This document shows positions 45,859-55,819 of a stretch of 64,000 bases of DNA, one piece after another; position 1 is the stretch's first letter; each line of letters begins with the position of its first letter. Position numbers and translations under genes: made by a program. The notes beneath the pieces are model-generated. The model had not been told where the DNA came from. It worked only from the letters and a program-made list of their open reading frames with translations, and did no database searches. Origin of the DNA: Vallitalea pronyensis (GTDB lineage: Bacteria; Bacillota; Clostridia; Lachnospirales; Vallitaleaceae). The stretch lies in contig NZ_CP058649.1 of assembly GCF_018141445.1 (NCBI RefSeq), forward strand, positions 1,259,001 to 1,323,000, read 5' to 3'.

Positions 45859-45913
45859 GATTTCATCCTCCCTATTGACATACGTTTTATATGAGGGTAT
45901 ACTTAAAGAACAC

Positions 45914-45936
45914 TAAGTGTACTTGCGGTACACTTA
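45914..45936. promoter_or_regulatory. Likely TetR operator
   Basis: TAAGTGTAC-N5-GTACACTTA, a perfect 9-bp inverted repeat in the divergent promoter region. Nearby ACTTA and GTATA half-sites (45895-45990) may be extra contacts or overlapping -10 boxes. Confidence 0.8.
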
Positions 45937-46022
45937 AAATACTTAGAGTATAACATATGTACCAATAATATACTCATTGTAGAGTATATATGACGAATTT
46001 GTCAAGAAGGAGGAAGGGAAGT

Positions 46023-46532
46023 ATGAAAAAAAATCATATCATGAGAGCTTTATTTATCGTAACACTTATTACTTTTTTTATTGTGGACAGATGGTTAAAA
46101 AACAGTACAGGAATAAAATATACTTTGGATATGATGCTATATTACGATAGTGAGCATGTAAAAGAATGGCTTCAGTTAATGGGTCATAAGGGACAGGAAA
46201 TCTATCGTTTATTACATAAAGTGGATTATTTATTTATTGTTGCATTTGCAGCCTTGCAGATACAAGTTTTATATGAAAGAGCACAGGTTAATCCGCTAGT
46301 CATAAGAAAAGAAATATTGTACTTACCCGTTATATTAAGAGGTATTGCTGATATTGGTGAAAATATAACCATTGACTATCTGCTACACACTTATCCTACA
46401 ATCGAAAAAACGTTTGTCAATATAGCTTATACCATGACTTTCTTAAAATGGATTTTTTTAATATTATTTTTGGTTGAAATCATTTACTTTTATTATAGAA
46501 AACGATTCTGTATAATAAAAGTAGAATCGTAA
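46023..46532 (+). CDS. Hypothetical membrane protein
   Basis: The 169-residue protein has membrane segments at about 7-22, 68-84, 100-120 (partly) and 138-160. Between them is the pattern LPVILRGIADIGENITIDYL. I do not recognise the family. AGGAGG precedes ATG 46023. It is the first gene opposite tetR and so probably repressed by it, together with the MBL gene 48 bases downstream. Confidence 0.65.
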   Translation: MKKNHIMRALFIVTLITFFIVDRWLKNSTGIKYTLDMMLYYDSEHVKEWLQLMGHKGQEIYRLLHKVDYLFIVAFAALQIQVLYERAQVNPLVIRKEILYLPVILRGIADIGENITIDYLLHTYPTIEKTFVNIAYTMTFLKWIFLILFLVEIIYFYYRKRFCIIKVES

Positions 46533-46580
46533 AAAATGATAGAGAAGGGTCTATGCAAATAAAAATGGAGGCGTATGTCA

Positions 46581-47330
46581 ATGAGTTTAGTCAAAAGTAA
46601 GAAAAGAGTAACAGAACCGGTACAATTTACAATTGAAGAGGATATGGTATTAACAGCTACAGGGGCCGTTAATATTCATGTACCATTCATTGTTAATCAT
46701 GTGGATTTCTTTCCATCTAGTTTTAAGTTGGAAGCAGGAGGCAAACGTATCTTTTTGGACCCTGTTATCATTGAGGGGGAAGAAAAGGCAGATTATATCC
46801 TATTAACCCATGGTCATGAAGACCATTTTTCCATACCGGATATAAAGAAACTGGTTAAAAAAGAGACGGTTGTTGTTTGTCCATCAAAGGTATATAAAAA
46901 ATTAACAAAGCACATACAAGGTTGTATCATACAAAAAATCGAACCAGGTGAACATCTGGATGATGATTCCTTTCGCATTCAAGCAATAGGTGCTTACAAT
47001 GTTAAAGCGAAAGTCATAGCGCCTCATGCAAAATCAGCTGGAAATGTAGGTTATATCATAACCAAAGACCATGTTAGCGTATACCATGCAGGCGACACCG
47101 ATTATACACCCGAGATGAGCCAGCTTAAGAACATAACCGTTGCCTTAACACCTATAGATGGTGGAAAGTTAACCATGACAACGGAAGAAGCAGGGGCATT
47201 TATTAATCATATCAAACCGAAGTATACCATCCCTATGCATTATAATCTTGGCACAGATCAACTGGAAGTCTTTAAAAAACTGGTCAATGAAAATACCAAC
47301 GTCATTATTATGGATCGGCATCCTTCATAG
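46581..47330 (+). CDS. MBL-fold metal-dependent hydrolase (UlaG-like)
   Basis: The 249-residue protein has the metallo-beta-lactamase motif THGHEDHFS (HxHxDH type), later HAGDTDYTPEM and a C-terminal PMHYN. These match the UlaG/YtkL-like zinc hydrolases. Substrate unknown. ATG 46581 lies nine bases from GGAGG, ATG 46575 only three, so 46581 is chosen. Likely in the TetR-controlled unit. Confidence 0.87.
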   Translation: MSLVKSKKRVTEPVQFTIEEDMVLTATGAVNIHVPFIVNHVDFFPSSFKLEAGGKRIFLDPVIIEGEEKADYILLTHGHEDHFSIPDIKKLVKKETVVVCPSKVYKKLTKHIQGCIIQKIEPGEHLDDDSFRIQAIGAYNVKAKVIAPHAKSAGNVGYIITKDHVSVYHAGDTDYTPEMSQLKNITVALTPIDGGKLTMTTEEAGAFINHIKPKYTIPMHYNLGTDQLEVFKKLVNENTNVIIMDRHPS

Positions 47331-47467
47331 ATTAGCAGAGGAAATAGTTTCTTAATTTCTCCATGAAAAATAACGACTATAGGGCTGTAAGACGGATGAA
47401 TGGTCATATTGAATGAGAAATTTTAAGCAGATAAGAGATTATGGTTATAATTGTACAAAAAAATGTC

Positions 47468-47496
47468 TTGAAAACGGTCCCAAATTGTGATATGCT
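47468..47496 (+). promoter_or_regulatory. LacI-gene promoter containing an operator copy
   Basis: TTGAAA (47468-47473), 17 bases, TATGCT (47491-47496). Overlapping the -35 and spacer is TGAAAACGGTCCCA (47469-47482), 11 of 14 bases identical to TGGGAACGCTCCCA at 48551. Autoregulation is expected. Confidence 0.65.
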
Positions 47497-47523
47497 ATTA
47501 GATATAAAGAGTAGGTGAGTATA

Positions 47524-48534
47524 ATGATTAGCATATATGACATAGCCAAAGAGGCAGGTGTATCAAAAAGTACTGTCTCACGTGTTGTGAATAACCAACC
47601 AGGGGTCATTGATTCAAAACGAGAAAAAGTATTACAAGCCATTGAAAAGTTAGATTACAAACCACATTCAGCTGCAAGAAACTTGGCATTGAAAAAAACA
47701 AATGTTGTTGCTGTATTTGTACGTGAGTTATCGGCTAATTTTTATGCAGAATTTGTGCATGACATTAATCATATTTTTGACGATGAGTTTAACTATGGTG
47801 CTATTTATTGCAACCGTAATAGCCATTCACCATCCCGAGTGGATTATTTAGGATTGGTGAATAAAAGTGTTGACGGCTACATTTTTATTGGTGAAGATTC
47901 TGTCACAGAGAAAGAGTTGGAAGTCCTTGTTAGAGCAGGGGAATCTGTAGTTGTTCTTGGAACCAATTTAAAGGTGGATGGGGTATTGTCCATTGATGTT
48001 AACAATTATGAGGTAACCTATGAAGCCATTAAACATTTAATTGACTTAGGCCACCAAAAGATTATACATATCGGTGCAGCTGAAACAAGTGTCGAATTTC
48101 AAGAACGTCACCGAGGCTATGAGCAGGCATTAAAAGATTTTGGTCTTACTTATAACTCATCCAGAAATATTGGTTATGAATACGAAGATGCCTATCAATA
48201 TGGACTTATTCTAGCGGATGAAGTATTCAAGGAAGGATTAACAGCAGCATTTTGCTTCAATGATACAGCAGCAGTAGGCTTGATTAATGGCTTGCAGGAG
48301 AAGGGTATTAAAGTGCCCAAGGATTTCTCCGTTGTGGGTTTTGACGACTTGCCATTGGTAAGAATGACAAAAGACTATATACCACCATTAACCACTATTC
48401 GACAACCTCAAAAAGACATGGCTATCTATGCCGTACACAGCCTTCATGATATGATGAACCATGTAAAGAAGACAGAGAATCGGGTGTACAAATGTGAGTT
48501 AAAGATTAGAGAAACAACATCAAAACCAAGATAA
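47524..48534 (+). CDS. LacI-family regulator of the xylan locus
   Basis: The 336-residue repressor has the LacI helix-turn-helix and hinge (SIYDIAKEAGVSKSTVSRVV; LDYKPHSAARNLAL). The sugar-binding domain is of the periplasmic-binding-protein type (VDGYIFIGEDS; HIGAAETSVEFQERHRGYEQ; FNDTAAVGLINGLQEKGI). AGGTG precedes ATG 47524. Directly upstream of the xylanase, with a palindromic operator in the gap; xylo-oligosaccharides are likely inducers. Confidence 0.9.
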   Translation: MISIYDIAKEAGVSKSTVSRVVNNQPGVIDSKREKVLQAIEKLDYKPHSAARNLALKKTNVVAVFVRELSANFYAEFVHDINHIFDDEFNYGAIYCNRNSHSPSRVDYLGLVNKSVDGYIFIGEDSVTEKELEVLVRAGESVVVLGTNLKVDGVLSIDVNNYEVTYEAIKHLIDLGHQKIIHIGAAETSVEFQERHRGYEQALKDFGLTYNSSRNIGYEYEDAYQYGLILADEVFKEGLTAAFCFNDTAAVGLINGLQEKGIKVPKDFSVVGFDDLPLVRMTKDYIPPLTTIRQPQKDMAIYAVHSLHDMMNHVKKTENRVYKCELKIRETTSKPR

Positions 48535-48548
48535 AAATTTTTGGCAAA

Positions 48549-48566
48549 TCTGGGAACGCTCCCAGA
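48549..48566. promoter_or_regulatory. LacI operator before the xylanase gene
   Basis: TCTGGGA-ACGC-TCCCAGA, a perfect 7-bp inverted repeat with the central CG of LacI-family sites, close to the CebR/CelR box TGGGAGCGCTCCCA. It ends 20 bases before the xylanase ATG. Confidence 0.8.
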
Positions 48567-48585
48567 ATGATTGAAGGAGAGATTT

Positions 48586-50931
48586 ATGATGCGATTAAAA
48601 AGTAGATGGATACAGAGCTCTATGATCATCATCGTCGTACTGGGTGGGTTACTTGTTGGGTGTCAAAACAAAAAAACAGCACTTGTGGAACAAGAACAAC
48701 AACATCAAGAAGTGGAACAAGGACAACAAAATCAAGAGAAAGAGGTAGCGTCTGTTGCTGTTGAAGGCCCTCCACAAGATATGACAGAATTCCGTTTAGG
48801 TGAAGCTGCAAAAGCGTACAATGTCTTAATTGGAGCAGCCATTGAACCAGCTTATCTTCAAGAGAAAGCTTATGCGGATACCCTTAAAAAAGACTTTACC
48901 GTTATAACCCCTGAAAATAGAATGAAATGGCAGTTTATTCACCCACAAGAGAACCAATTTACTTTCGAAGAAGGAGATGCTGTTGTAGCTTTTGCTAGAG
49001 AGAATAATATGCAGGTTCGGGGGCATGCCTTAGTGTGGCATATTCAGAATCCTACATGGTTAACCAATAGGGAATGGTCAAAAGAAGAACTTTCAAAGGT
49101 CTTGAAAGAGCATATTCATACAGTTGTTGATCATTACAAAGATGACATTTATGCATGGGATGTGGTCAATGAAGCTTTTGAAGGCGGTTCTTATCGTGAA
49201 AGTATTTGGTATAAAACCCTTGGTAAAGAATACATTGAAAAAGCTTTAATATGGGCAAGAGAGGCCGATCCAGATGTTCAGTTATTTTTGAATGACTATG
49301 GTATAGAGGAACCAGGTGTTAAGGCTGATGCCATGTATAACTTATGTGTTGAATTATTAGAAAAGAATATTCCTTTAGATGGTGTGGGCTTTCAATTCCA
49401 TATGGATCTCCATCAACCCTTTGACATGCCAAGTGTGTATAAAAATCTAAAACGCTTTGCGGATTTAGGGTTAAAAATTGACATTACAGAATTGGATATA
49501 AGGATGTTAGGTACGCCTACAGAAGCGTTATTAGCGTTACAAGCACAGTATTATGGCGAACTGATGGATATAGCACTGGATTTAGATGCATTGGTATCAT
49601 TCACCATGTGGGGATTTACAGATAAATACTCGTGGGTACCCGGTTATTTTTCAGGACAGGGATGGGCTTTAATCTATGATGAAAACTATCAGCCTAAGCC
49701 TGCTTATGCCACTTTAGCTCACAATATACTTAGGGGGCCAATACCGCTAACTTATGGCCAACCCATTGATACCCATAATCGACAATTAGTCAACCCATTA
49801 AAAGCATCTTATGTAGAAAATCCTCCTGTTGTGGACGGTTTGATTGATGAAGGTGAATGGGATAACATCTATACCTATGGTTTTTCCTATAATCAATTAG
49901 ATGGGGAGAATCAATGTCTACCAGCTGATGAAGCCGATGTTTGGGCGGATTTTAAACTAGCGTATCATCAAGATTATTTATATGGATGTGTTCAAAGAGA
50001 AGATAACATAACCATCAACAATATTGTGGGTGAAACCTATAAAAATGATAATGTAGAAGTATTCTTAGAGTATGGTGATTATTTTAAGCAATTTCGAACA
50101 GTGGTGGGCCATGATTTCGAAAATGGCGATACCGATCATGTAGCTGTCTGGAATGGGGACGGTACGCTACTAGAATTTAAAGTTAAACTTCCAGAAACCG
50201 ATATGACGGGACTGACCATGGGATTTAATATGGCACTTTCTGATAATGATTCAGGTGGCAATCGCAATTACCAGTTGTACCCCATTACGGGTATGAATAA
50301 AAGCTATTTGGGCAGGGATTTAACCTTACTACTATGTGAGGGTGATACGCCTAGACCAGCCAACTTCGATAAAGTGATACCCCCTATAAAATCACGTCAA
50401 GCACTAGTCATACCAACCATTGATGGGCAAATCAATGGGTCAGAATGGTCAGAAGGTGTGCGCTATAACTTCGCCTATGATTTATTAGAAGCACCCCATC
50501 ATGCCATGCCAAAGAAACGAGATGACCTCTATGGTACTTATAAAATCAACCATAGTAATCATGCCATTTTTGGCTACATCACACGTATGGATGATATAAC
50601 CATTGTAGAAGGTCCACTGAGTGAATCCGATAGCGTTGAGCTATTGATGACGTACCAAGACCAAGACATACATCTATCAGCCAAAATATTACAGGAACCA
50701 CAAATAGTAGGAGACATCAAAAATTTTCAATACGCTTGGGATGAACAAGGGCAATTTTTTGAGTTTTATTTTGAGGTCGATCAACCCATTGAAAAGGATA
50801 CCATTATCCCCATACAGCTCTTATTAAGGGATAATGACGGGCATGGGGTTAAGCACCTTGTATCGCCTTTCTTTGGCGGGAAAACGGGTCATGCAGTTGA
50901 GGATTTTGGCGAATTACAGTTTGTTCACTAA
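48586..50931 (+). CDS. GH10 endo-1,4-beta-xylanase lipoprotein with two CBM9-like domains
   Basis: This is a 781-residue surface enzyme that cuts xylan chains. The lipoprotein signal ends GGLLVGCQN (lipidated Cys about 27) and is followed by a Gln/Glu-rich linker. The GH10 barrel spans about 70-400: WHIQNPTWL, WDVVNEAFE with acid/base Glu196, and DITELDIR with nucleophile Glu302. Two C-terminal repeats (VDGLIDEGEWDNI, about 415-600; IDGQINGSEWSEG, about 605-781) resemble CBM9 carbohydrate-binding modules. GAAGGAGAG precedes ATG 48586. Followed by GH3 and a sugar importer. Confidence 0.93.
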   Translation: MMRLKSRWIQSSMIIIVVLGGLLVGCQNKKTALVEQEQQHQEVEQGQQNQEKEVASVAVEGPPQDMTEFRLGEAAKAYNVLIGAAIEPAYLQEKAYADTLKKDFTVITPENRMKWQFIHPQENQFTFEEGDAVVAFARENNMQVRGHALVWHIQNPTWLTNREWSKEELSKVLKEHIHTVVDHYKDDIYAWDVVNEAFEGGSYRESIWYKTLGKEYIEKALIWAREADPDVQLFLNDYGIEEPGVKADAMYNLCVELLEKNIPLDGVGFQFHMDLHQPFDMPSVYKNLKRFADLGLKIDITELDIRMLGTPTEALLALQAQYYGELMDIALDLDALVSFTMWGFTDKYSWVPGYFSGQGWALIYDENYQPKPAYATLAHNILRGPIPLTYGQPIDTHNRQLVNPLKASYVENPPVVDGLIDEGEWDNIYTYGFSYNQLDGENQCLPADEADVWADFKLAYHQDYLYGCVQREDNITINNIVGETYKNDNVEVFLEYGDYFKQFRTVVGHDFENGDTDHVAVWNGDGTLLEFKVKLPETDMTGLTMGFNMALSDNDSGGNRNYQLYPITGMNKSYLGRDLTLLLCEGDTPRPANFDKVIPPIKSRQALVIPTIDGQINGSEWSEGVRYNFAYDLLEAPHHAMPKKRDDLYGTYKINHSNHAIFGYITRMDDITIVEGPLSESDSVELLMTYQDQDIHLSAKILQEPQIVGDIKNFQYAWDEQGQFFEFYFEVDQPIEKDTIIPIQLLLRDNDGHGVKHLVSPFFGGKTGHAVEDFGELQFVH

Positions 50932-50975
50932 ATGAACCCAATCATGTTGTTAGCATATAGAAGGAGAAAGATAAG

Positions 50976-53120
50976 ATGAACTATACGTATCTTGATACAA
51001 CCGTATCACTTGAAGAAAGAGCAAAAGATTTAGTAGGCCGATTAACTCTAGAAGAAAAAGTATCCCAAATGCTCCATTATGCACCAGCTATCCCACGCCT
51101 TGATATACCAGCTTATAATTGGTGGAGCGAATGCCTCCATGGTGTTGCAAGGGCAGGTGTAGCCACTGTATTTCCCCAAGCCATTGGGTTGGCGGCTACC
51201 TTTGATACAGATTTCGTATATGAGATTGCCAATGTGATTGCTGATGAGGCAAGGGCAAAACATCATGAATTTGTACGAGAAGGTGACCATGGCATTTACA
51301 AAGGGCTGACCCATTGGTCTCCTAATGTGAATATATTCAGAGACCCTAGATGGGGCAGAGGACATGAAACATACGGTGAAGACCCTTATCTTACAGGACA
51401 AATGGGTTTGGCATTCATTCATGGATTGCAAGGAAATGATGAGACGTATTTAAAAATAGCAGCCTGTGCAAAGCATTTTGCTGTACACAGTGGTCCAGAA
51501 AATGAACGACATTCTTTTAATGCAGTGGTTAGCCAAAAAGACCTGTATGAGACCTACTTACCTGCTTTTAAAGTATGCGTAGAAGAAGGCCATGTTGAAG
51601 CTGTTATGGGCGCTTATAACCGGGTAAATGGTGAACCTGCATGTGGTTCACCCACCTTGTTACAAAAAATACTACGAGAAGATTGGCAGTTTCAGGGTCA
51701 TGTGGTATCTGATTGCTGGGCAATCTGTGATTTCCATATGCATCATAAGGTCACCTCAACACCCCAAGAATCAGCCGCTTTAGCTATCCAATCTGGGAGC
51801 GATCTCAACTGTGGTAAAACATTTGCCTCCCTTTTGTCAGCGGTTCAATTAGGCTTGGTAGCAGAAGAAGAGATTGATCAAGCAGTCACACGATTAATGA
51901 TGACCCGTTTTAAACTAGGCATGTTTGATCCTCAGGAACAGGTATCCTATGCCAACATCCCATATGAGGTGAATGATCAAGACAGTCACCATGCACTGGC
52001 TATAGATGCAGCGAGAAGAAGTATGGTACTGCTTAAAAACAAAGACCAGCGCTTACCCCTTAGTAAGGATAACCTGAAGACAGTAGCTGTTATTGGGCCT
52101 AATGCTCACAACGCAGATAACTTATATGGAAATTACAGCGGTACGTCATCCAGATCCTGTACGTTACTAGAAGGTATACAGAAGACCCTGAAAGATAAAG
52201 CTCGTGTCTATTATGCCAAAGGGTGTGAACTCCAAGAGGACAAAACAGAAGCATTAGCCAATAGCCAAGACCGTATTGCTGAAGCCGTATCCGCAGCAAA
52301 ACGTTCAGATGTAGCCATCGTATGTTTAGGTTTGAATGCACACATTGAGGGAGAAGAAGGTGATGTATCCAATGCGCAAGCAGCAGGTGATAAGGCTTCC
52401 TTGTTACTACCAGGATTACAGAATACATTACTTGAAGCCGTTGTAGCAACAGGTACCCCCACCATTGTGGTTATTGTTTCAGGGAGTCCGGTGGATTTGA
52501 GATGGGCACAAGAACACGTGGATGCTATTGTTGAAGCATGGTACCCTGGGCCAGAAGGTGGTGTTGCTTTAGCTGATTTATTGTTTGGCCACGTTGATTT
52601 TTCTGGAAGATTACCCATTACTTATGTCAGAAAAACGGAAGATTTACCTGATTTTAGAGATTACAGTATGAACAACCGAACGTACCGTTACATAGAGTGT
52701 GACCCCCTGTATACATTTGGTTATGGCTTATCCTACAATCATTATGTATACAGTGATTTGAACATTTCTAAGGAGGTATTACACCACGGTGAAAACCAAG
52801 AGGTACATGTAACGGTAACGAATAAAAGCCAAAAACCAGGTCGAGAAGTTGTGCAGGTTTATTTAAAAGATTTGGAGGCCAGCGTCAAGACACCCCATTA
52901 TCAGTTAGTTGGTTTTAAAAATGTAGCGCTAAAGGCAGATGAATCCAAGACATTAGCATTCATCATTAAGAAAGAGCGGATGTGTGTGGTTAACAAAAGT
53001 GGCCAGTTGGTGTTAGAACCGGGTGGATTCACTGTATATGCAGGTGGTTGTGGACCAGATGAAGTCAGCAATGAGTTGACAGGTACAAAACCATTAGCCA
53101 TTGATTTCCAAGTGGTTTAG
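50976..53120 (+). CDS. GH3 glycosidase, probable beta-xylosidase
   Basis: The 714-residue enzyme probably removes xylose from oligosaccharide ends. The N-terminal barrel has WWSECLHGVA, RDPRWGRGHETYGEDPYLTG, ACAKHFAVHSGPE and MGAYNRVNGEP; VVSDCWAI holds the nucleophile Asp246. The C-terminal domain has NAHIEGEEGD (acid/base region), YPGPEGGVALADLLFG and a FnIII-like end (TVTNKSQKPGREVVQVYLKD). There is no signal peptide, so it acts in the cytoplasm on imported sugars. AGAAGGAG precedes the ATG. Confidence 0.93.
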   Translation: MNYTYLDTTVSLEERAKDLVGRLTLEEKVSQMLHYAPAIPRLDIPAYNWWSECLHGVARAGVATVFPQAIGLAATFDTDFVYEIANVIADEARAKHHEFVREGDHGIYKGLTHWSPNVNIFRDPRWGRGHETYGEDPYLTGQMGLAFIHGLQGNDETYLKIAACAKHFAVHSGPENERHSFNAVVSQKDLYETYLPAFKVCVEEGHVEAVMGAYNRVNGEPACGSPTLLQKILREDWQFQGHVVSDCWAICDFHMHHKVTSTPQESAALAIQSGSDLNCGKTFASLLSAVQLGLVAEEEIDQAVTRLMMTRFKLGMFDPQEQVSYANIPYEVNDQDSHHALAIDAARRSMVLLKNKDQRLPLSKDNLKTVAVIGPNAHNADNLYGNYSGTSSRSCTLLEGIQKTLKDKARVYYAKGCELQEDKTEALANSQDRIAEAVSAAKRSDVAIVCLGLNAHIEGEEGDVSNAQAAGDKASLLLPGLQNTLLEAVVATGTPTIVVIVSGSPVDLRWAQEHVDAIVEAWYPGPEGGVALADLLFGHVDFSGRLPITYVRKTEDLPDFRDYSMNNRTYRYIECDPLYTFGYGLSYNHYVYSDLNISKEVLHHGENQEVHVTVTNKSQKPGREVVQVYLKDLEASVKTPHYQLVGFKNVALKADESKTLAFIIKKERMCVVNKSGQLVLEPGGFTVYAGGCGPDEVSNELTGTKPLAIDFQVV

Positions 53121-53362
53121 TTTGGGTTTTATGACAAGAGGATAAAAATAGTTGGGGGTAGAAAACCATATCAGAAGGTATGACCTAGCTTTTTTATAAC
53201 ATAGGAAGGTGATAGCTGTACCACAAATACGCCACTTCCTATTCTTACTAAAAGGTATGTACAATCCTTTGAGTAACTGTATTCTTATCATGGTGATACA
53301 GATAATTTTGTGTTGACTAGCGAATAATAAGAGAAGGCATTTCAAAAAAAGGAGAGATTAAC

Positions 53363-54736
53363 ATGAAGAAAATTCTAAGTATACTTATGGTGTTAACAAT
53401 GGTGTTCAGTTTGGCAGCTTGTGGGGCAAAAGATACAGAACCTTCAGGCGGGGGTAAAACAGGAAATGATAAAGCAGGAAGTGATACAACAGGTAAAGAC
53501 ACAGAAACCAGTGAACCATCAGGCCCAGCAGAAAATAAAGGGAAAAAATTAGTGGTATGGACATTCACAGATGAAATCGAGAAAATGATCAATGAATACT
53601 ATTTGCGACATAATCCTGACTTGGGTTATGAGATTGAAATTGTTGTGATACCCAATGACCAGTATCAGCAAAAATTAGACCCTGTATTAGGTTCAGGCAA
53701 ATCAGCACCGGATGTTTTTGCTCTAGAAGCTGCCTTTGTAAAGAAATATGTTAACTCTGACTTTACAAAAGATTTAAAAACATTGGGTATTGCACCAAAA
53801 GCAGATGAAACACTTCAATATGTACTGGATACGGTTACAGATGAAAGTGGTTCATTAAAAGGCATGAGCTGGCAGGCTACCCCTGGTGCATTCTTCTATA
53901 GAAGAAGCTTAGCCAAGAAGTACCTTGGTGTCAGTGAGCCAGAGGAGGTTCAAGGGTTATTATCTGATTTTGATCAATTCTATGAAGCGGCTAAAACAGT
54001 CAATGACAAATCAGGTGGGGAAACAAAACTTGTGAGTAGTTTAGGGGATTTACAAAACGTATTTTTAGCTTCAAGAGAGAACGGCTGGGTTGTGGATAAT
54101 AAGTTTGTTATCGACCCAAAAGCAGAAGAATTGTTAGAGATTGGTAAAAAGCTTGAAAGTGAGGGACTAACCAATCAAGCGGAGCAGTGGACTGAAAGCT
54201 GGTTTGCCTCCATGTCCAATGACCAAGTCATGGGTTATTTCTTGCCAACCTGGGGACTTCATTATGTGCTTAAGTCAAATGCAGTTAACGCCAACACAGG
54301 TGAGTCCACATCTGGCGATTGGGGTATGATTCAAGGGCCATCACCTTATTTCTGGGGCGGCACATGGTTAACGGTTCGTGAAGGTACCAAAATGGAGAAA
54401 GCGGCAGTTGATTTGATTAACTATATTGCTTTAAATAAAGATTTCTTAACAGAGTATGCAAAAAACAGTGGGGACTTTTTAGCCCATCAAAGTGTGGTGG
54501 AGTCCATCAAAGACAGTTATTCAGAAGAGTTCTTAGCAGGACAAAATCATTATGCTAAGTTTGCAGAAATGGCACCATCCATTGATGCATCCATATTGAC
54601 AGGAAGCGATCTTGATATTAATAATCTATTTGCAGAACAACTAACAGCCTATTCAAAAGGTGAAAAAGATAAAGAGACTGCACTGGCAGATTTTAAAGCA
54701 GGTGTACAAAGTGCATTCCCTAATTTGGATTACTAG
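53363..54736 (+). CDS. Sugar ABC transporter substrate-binding lipoprotein
   Basis: This family 1 solute receptor of 457 residues has lipobox SLAACGAK (Cys about 20) and a Gly/Ser/Thr linker. The binding fold begins KKLVVWTFTDEIEKMINEYY; later blocks are PDVFALEAAFVKKYV and WGGTWLTVREGTK. Position after xylanase and xylosidase suggests xylo-oligosaccharide uptake. AAAGGAGAG precedes the ATG. Confidence 0.92.
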   Translation: MKKILSILMVLTMVFSLAACGAKDTEPSGGGKTGNDKAGSDTTGKDTETSEPSGPAENKGKKLVVWTFTDEIEKMINEYYLRHNPDLGYEIEIVVIPNDQYQQKLDPVLGSGKSAPDVFALEAAFVKKYVNSDFTKDLKTLGIAPKADETLQYVLDTVTDESGSLKGMSWQATPGAFFYRRSLAKKYLGVSEPEEVQGLLSDFDQFYEAAKTVNDKSGGETKLVSSLGDLQNVFLASRENGWVVDNKFVIDPKAEELLEIGKKLESEGLTNQAEQWTESWFASMSNDQVMGYFLPTWGLHYVLKSNAVNANTGESTSGDWGMIQGPSPYFWGGTWLTVREGTKMEKAAVDLINYIALNKDFLTEYAKNSGDFLAHQSVVESIKDSYSEEFLAGQNHYAKFAEMAPSIDASILTGSDLDINNLFAEQLTAYSKGEKDKETALADFKAGVQSAFPNLDY

Positions 54737-54765
54737 ACATTGAGAACCATCACCTGGTGATACAT

Positions 54766-54814
54766 ATAAGTATCAACAATTTCAAAGATAAAACAGGTTA
54801 TTGTTGATACTTAT
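54766..54814 (+). terminator. Hairpin between sugar SBP and permease genes
   Basis: A perfect 15-bp stem (54766-54780 with 54800-54814, AAGTATCAACAAT side) and a 19-base loop, with no T run. Probably limits readthrough or stabilises the SBP mRNA, as at 6735. Confidence 0.75.
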
Positions 54815-54862
54815 TCTAGTGGGAAACTAAGCAATGTACTTTCATTGGAATGGAGCATGATT

Positions 54863-55819
54863 ATGAATCAAGAAAATAATGTTGGTGTTTTAAGGATTAA
54901 GAAAACTTCAAAAAGAATGGGGAAAGCAAAGTACAGTAAATATGGCTATTTCTTTGTAGCTCCCTTCATTATTGCTTTTATACTATTTCAATTGTATCCA
55001 ATTATTTATACATTTGTGCTTAGCTTTACGGATTTAGCAGGTTGGGAAACCAAATTGGATTTTGTTGGTGTGAAAAATTACGTAGCCATAGTAAAGAATT
55101 CACATTTTATTAGAGCTCTTCAAAACACATGGATTATTTGGGTTATCAATTTTGTACCTCAGATAGCCATTGCGTTGATGTTGGCAAAGTGGTTCACAGA
55201 TACCCGAATCAAATTAAAAGGTGCGGGACTTTTTAAAACAACATTTTATATGCCTAACATTATAACAGCCGCATCTGTAGCTATTTTATTCTATACGTTA
55301 TTTAGTTATCCAGTAGGTCCTGTTAATCAAATCTTAATGAAGCTCAATGTGTTAGCAGAGCCTTTTGATTTCTTTAGAAGTAAAACGGGCACAAGGCTCA
55401 TTGTGGCATTTATCCAATTCTGGATGTGGTATGGCAGTACATTTATTGTGATTAGCGCAGGCATTCTCGGTATTAACCCATCACTATTCGAAGCGGCACG
55501 TATTGATGGTGCCAGCAGCTGGCAGATTTTTAAAAAGATTACATTGCCTCTTCTGAGACCTATTACCTTATATGTGTTAATCACATCTTTGGTAGGCGGT
55601 ATGCAGATGTTTGATATACCGTTTTTATTAACCAATGGAGCACCTGATTTTGCAGTGGAGACCTTAACCATGTATATCTACAAGCAAGCCTTTACAGGTA
55701 ACCGTAATTTCTATGTAGCGGCAACGGCATCCATTGTCCTATTGGTAATTGTTTTATTGATTAGTTTAGTCATCTTTAAGTTCATGAATCGTCATAACAA
55801 GGAGGGTGTGAATAAGTAA
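54863..55819 (+). CDS. Sugar ABC transporter permease (MalF/UgpA type)
   Basis: The 318-residue membrane subunit starts with a basic N-terminus, then YGYFFVAPFIIAFILFQLYP in the first of six segments. The EAA loop EAARIDGASSWQIFKKITLP (about 207-226) docks the ATPase. GGAG seven bases upstream favours ATG 54863. Stop and next start overlap by one base (TAATG). Confidence 0.94.
   Translation: MNQENNVGVLRIKKTSKRMGKAKYSKYGYFFVAPFIIAFILFQLYPIIYTFVLSFTDLAGWETKLDFVGVKNYVAIVKNSHFIRALQNTWIIWVINFVPQIAIALMLAKWFTDTRIKLKGAGLFKTTFYMPNIITAASVAILFYTLFSYPVGPVNQILMKLNVLAEPFDFFRSKTGTRLIVAFIQFWMWYGSTFIVISAGILGINPSLFEAARIDGASSWQIFKKITLPLLRPITLYVLITSLVGGMQMFDIPFLLTNGAPDFAVETLTMYIYKQAFTGNRNFYVAATASIVLLVIVLLISLVIFKFMNRHNKEGVNK

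Noticed and set aside
53094..53345. 83-codon minus-strand frame between the GH3 and sugar receptor genes
   Set aside because: No ribosome site and no protein-like composition; the gap is a normal intergenic region.
53121..53362. Third copy of the LacI operator before the sugar receptor gene
   Set aside because: No sequence close to TGGGAACGCTCCCA was found; this gene probably relies on readthrough or another signal.
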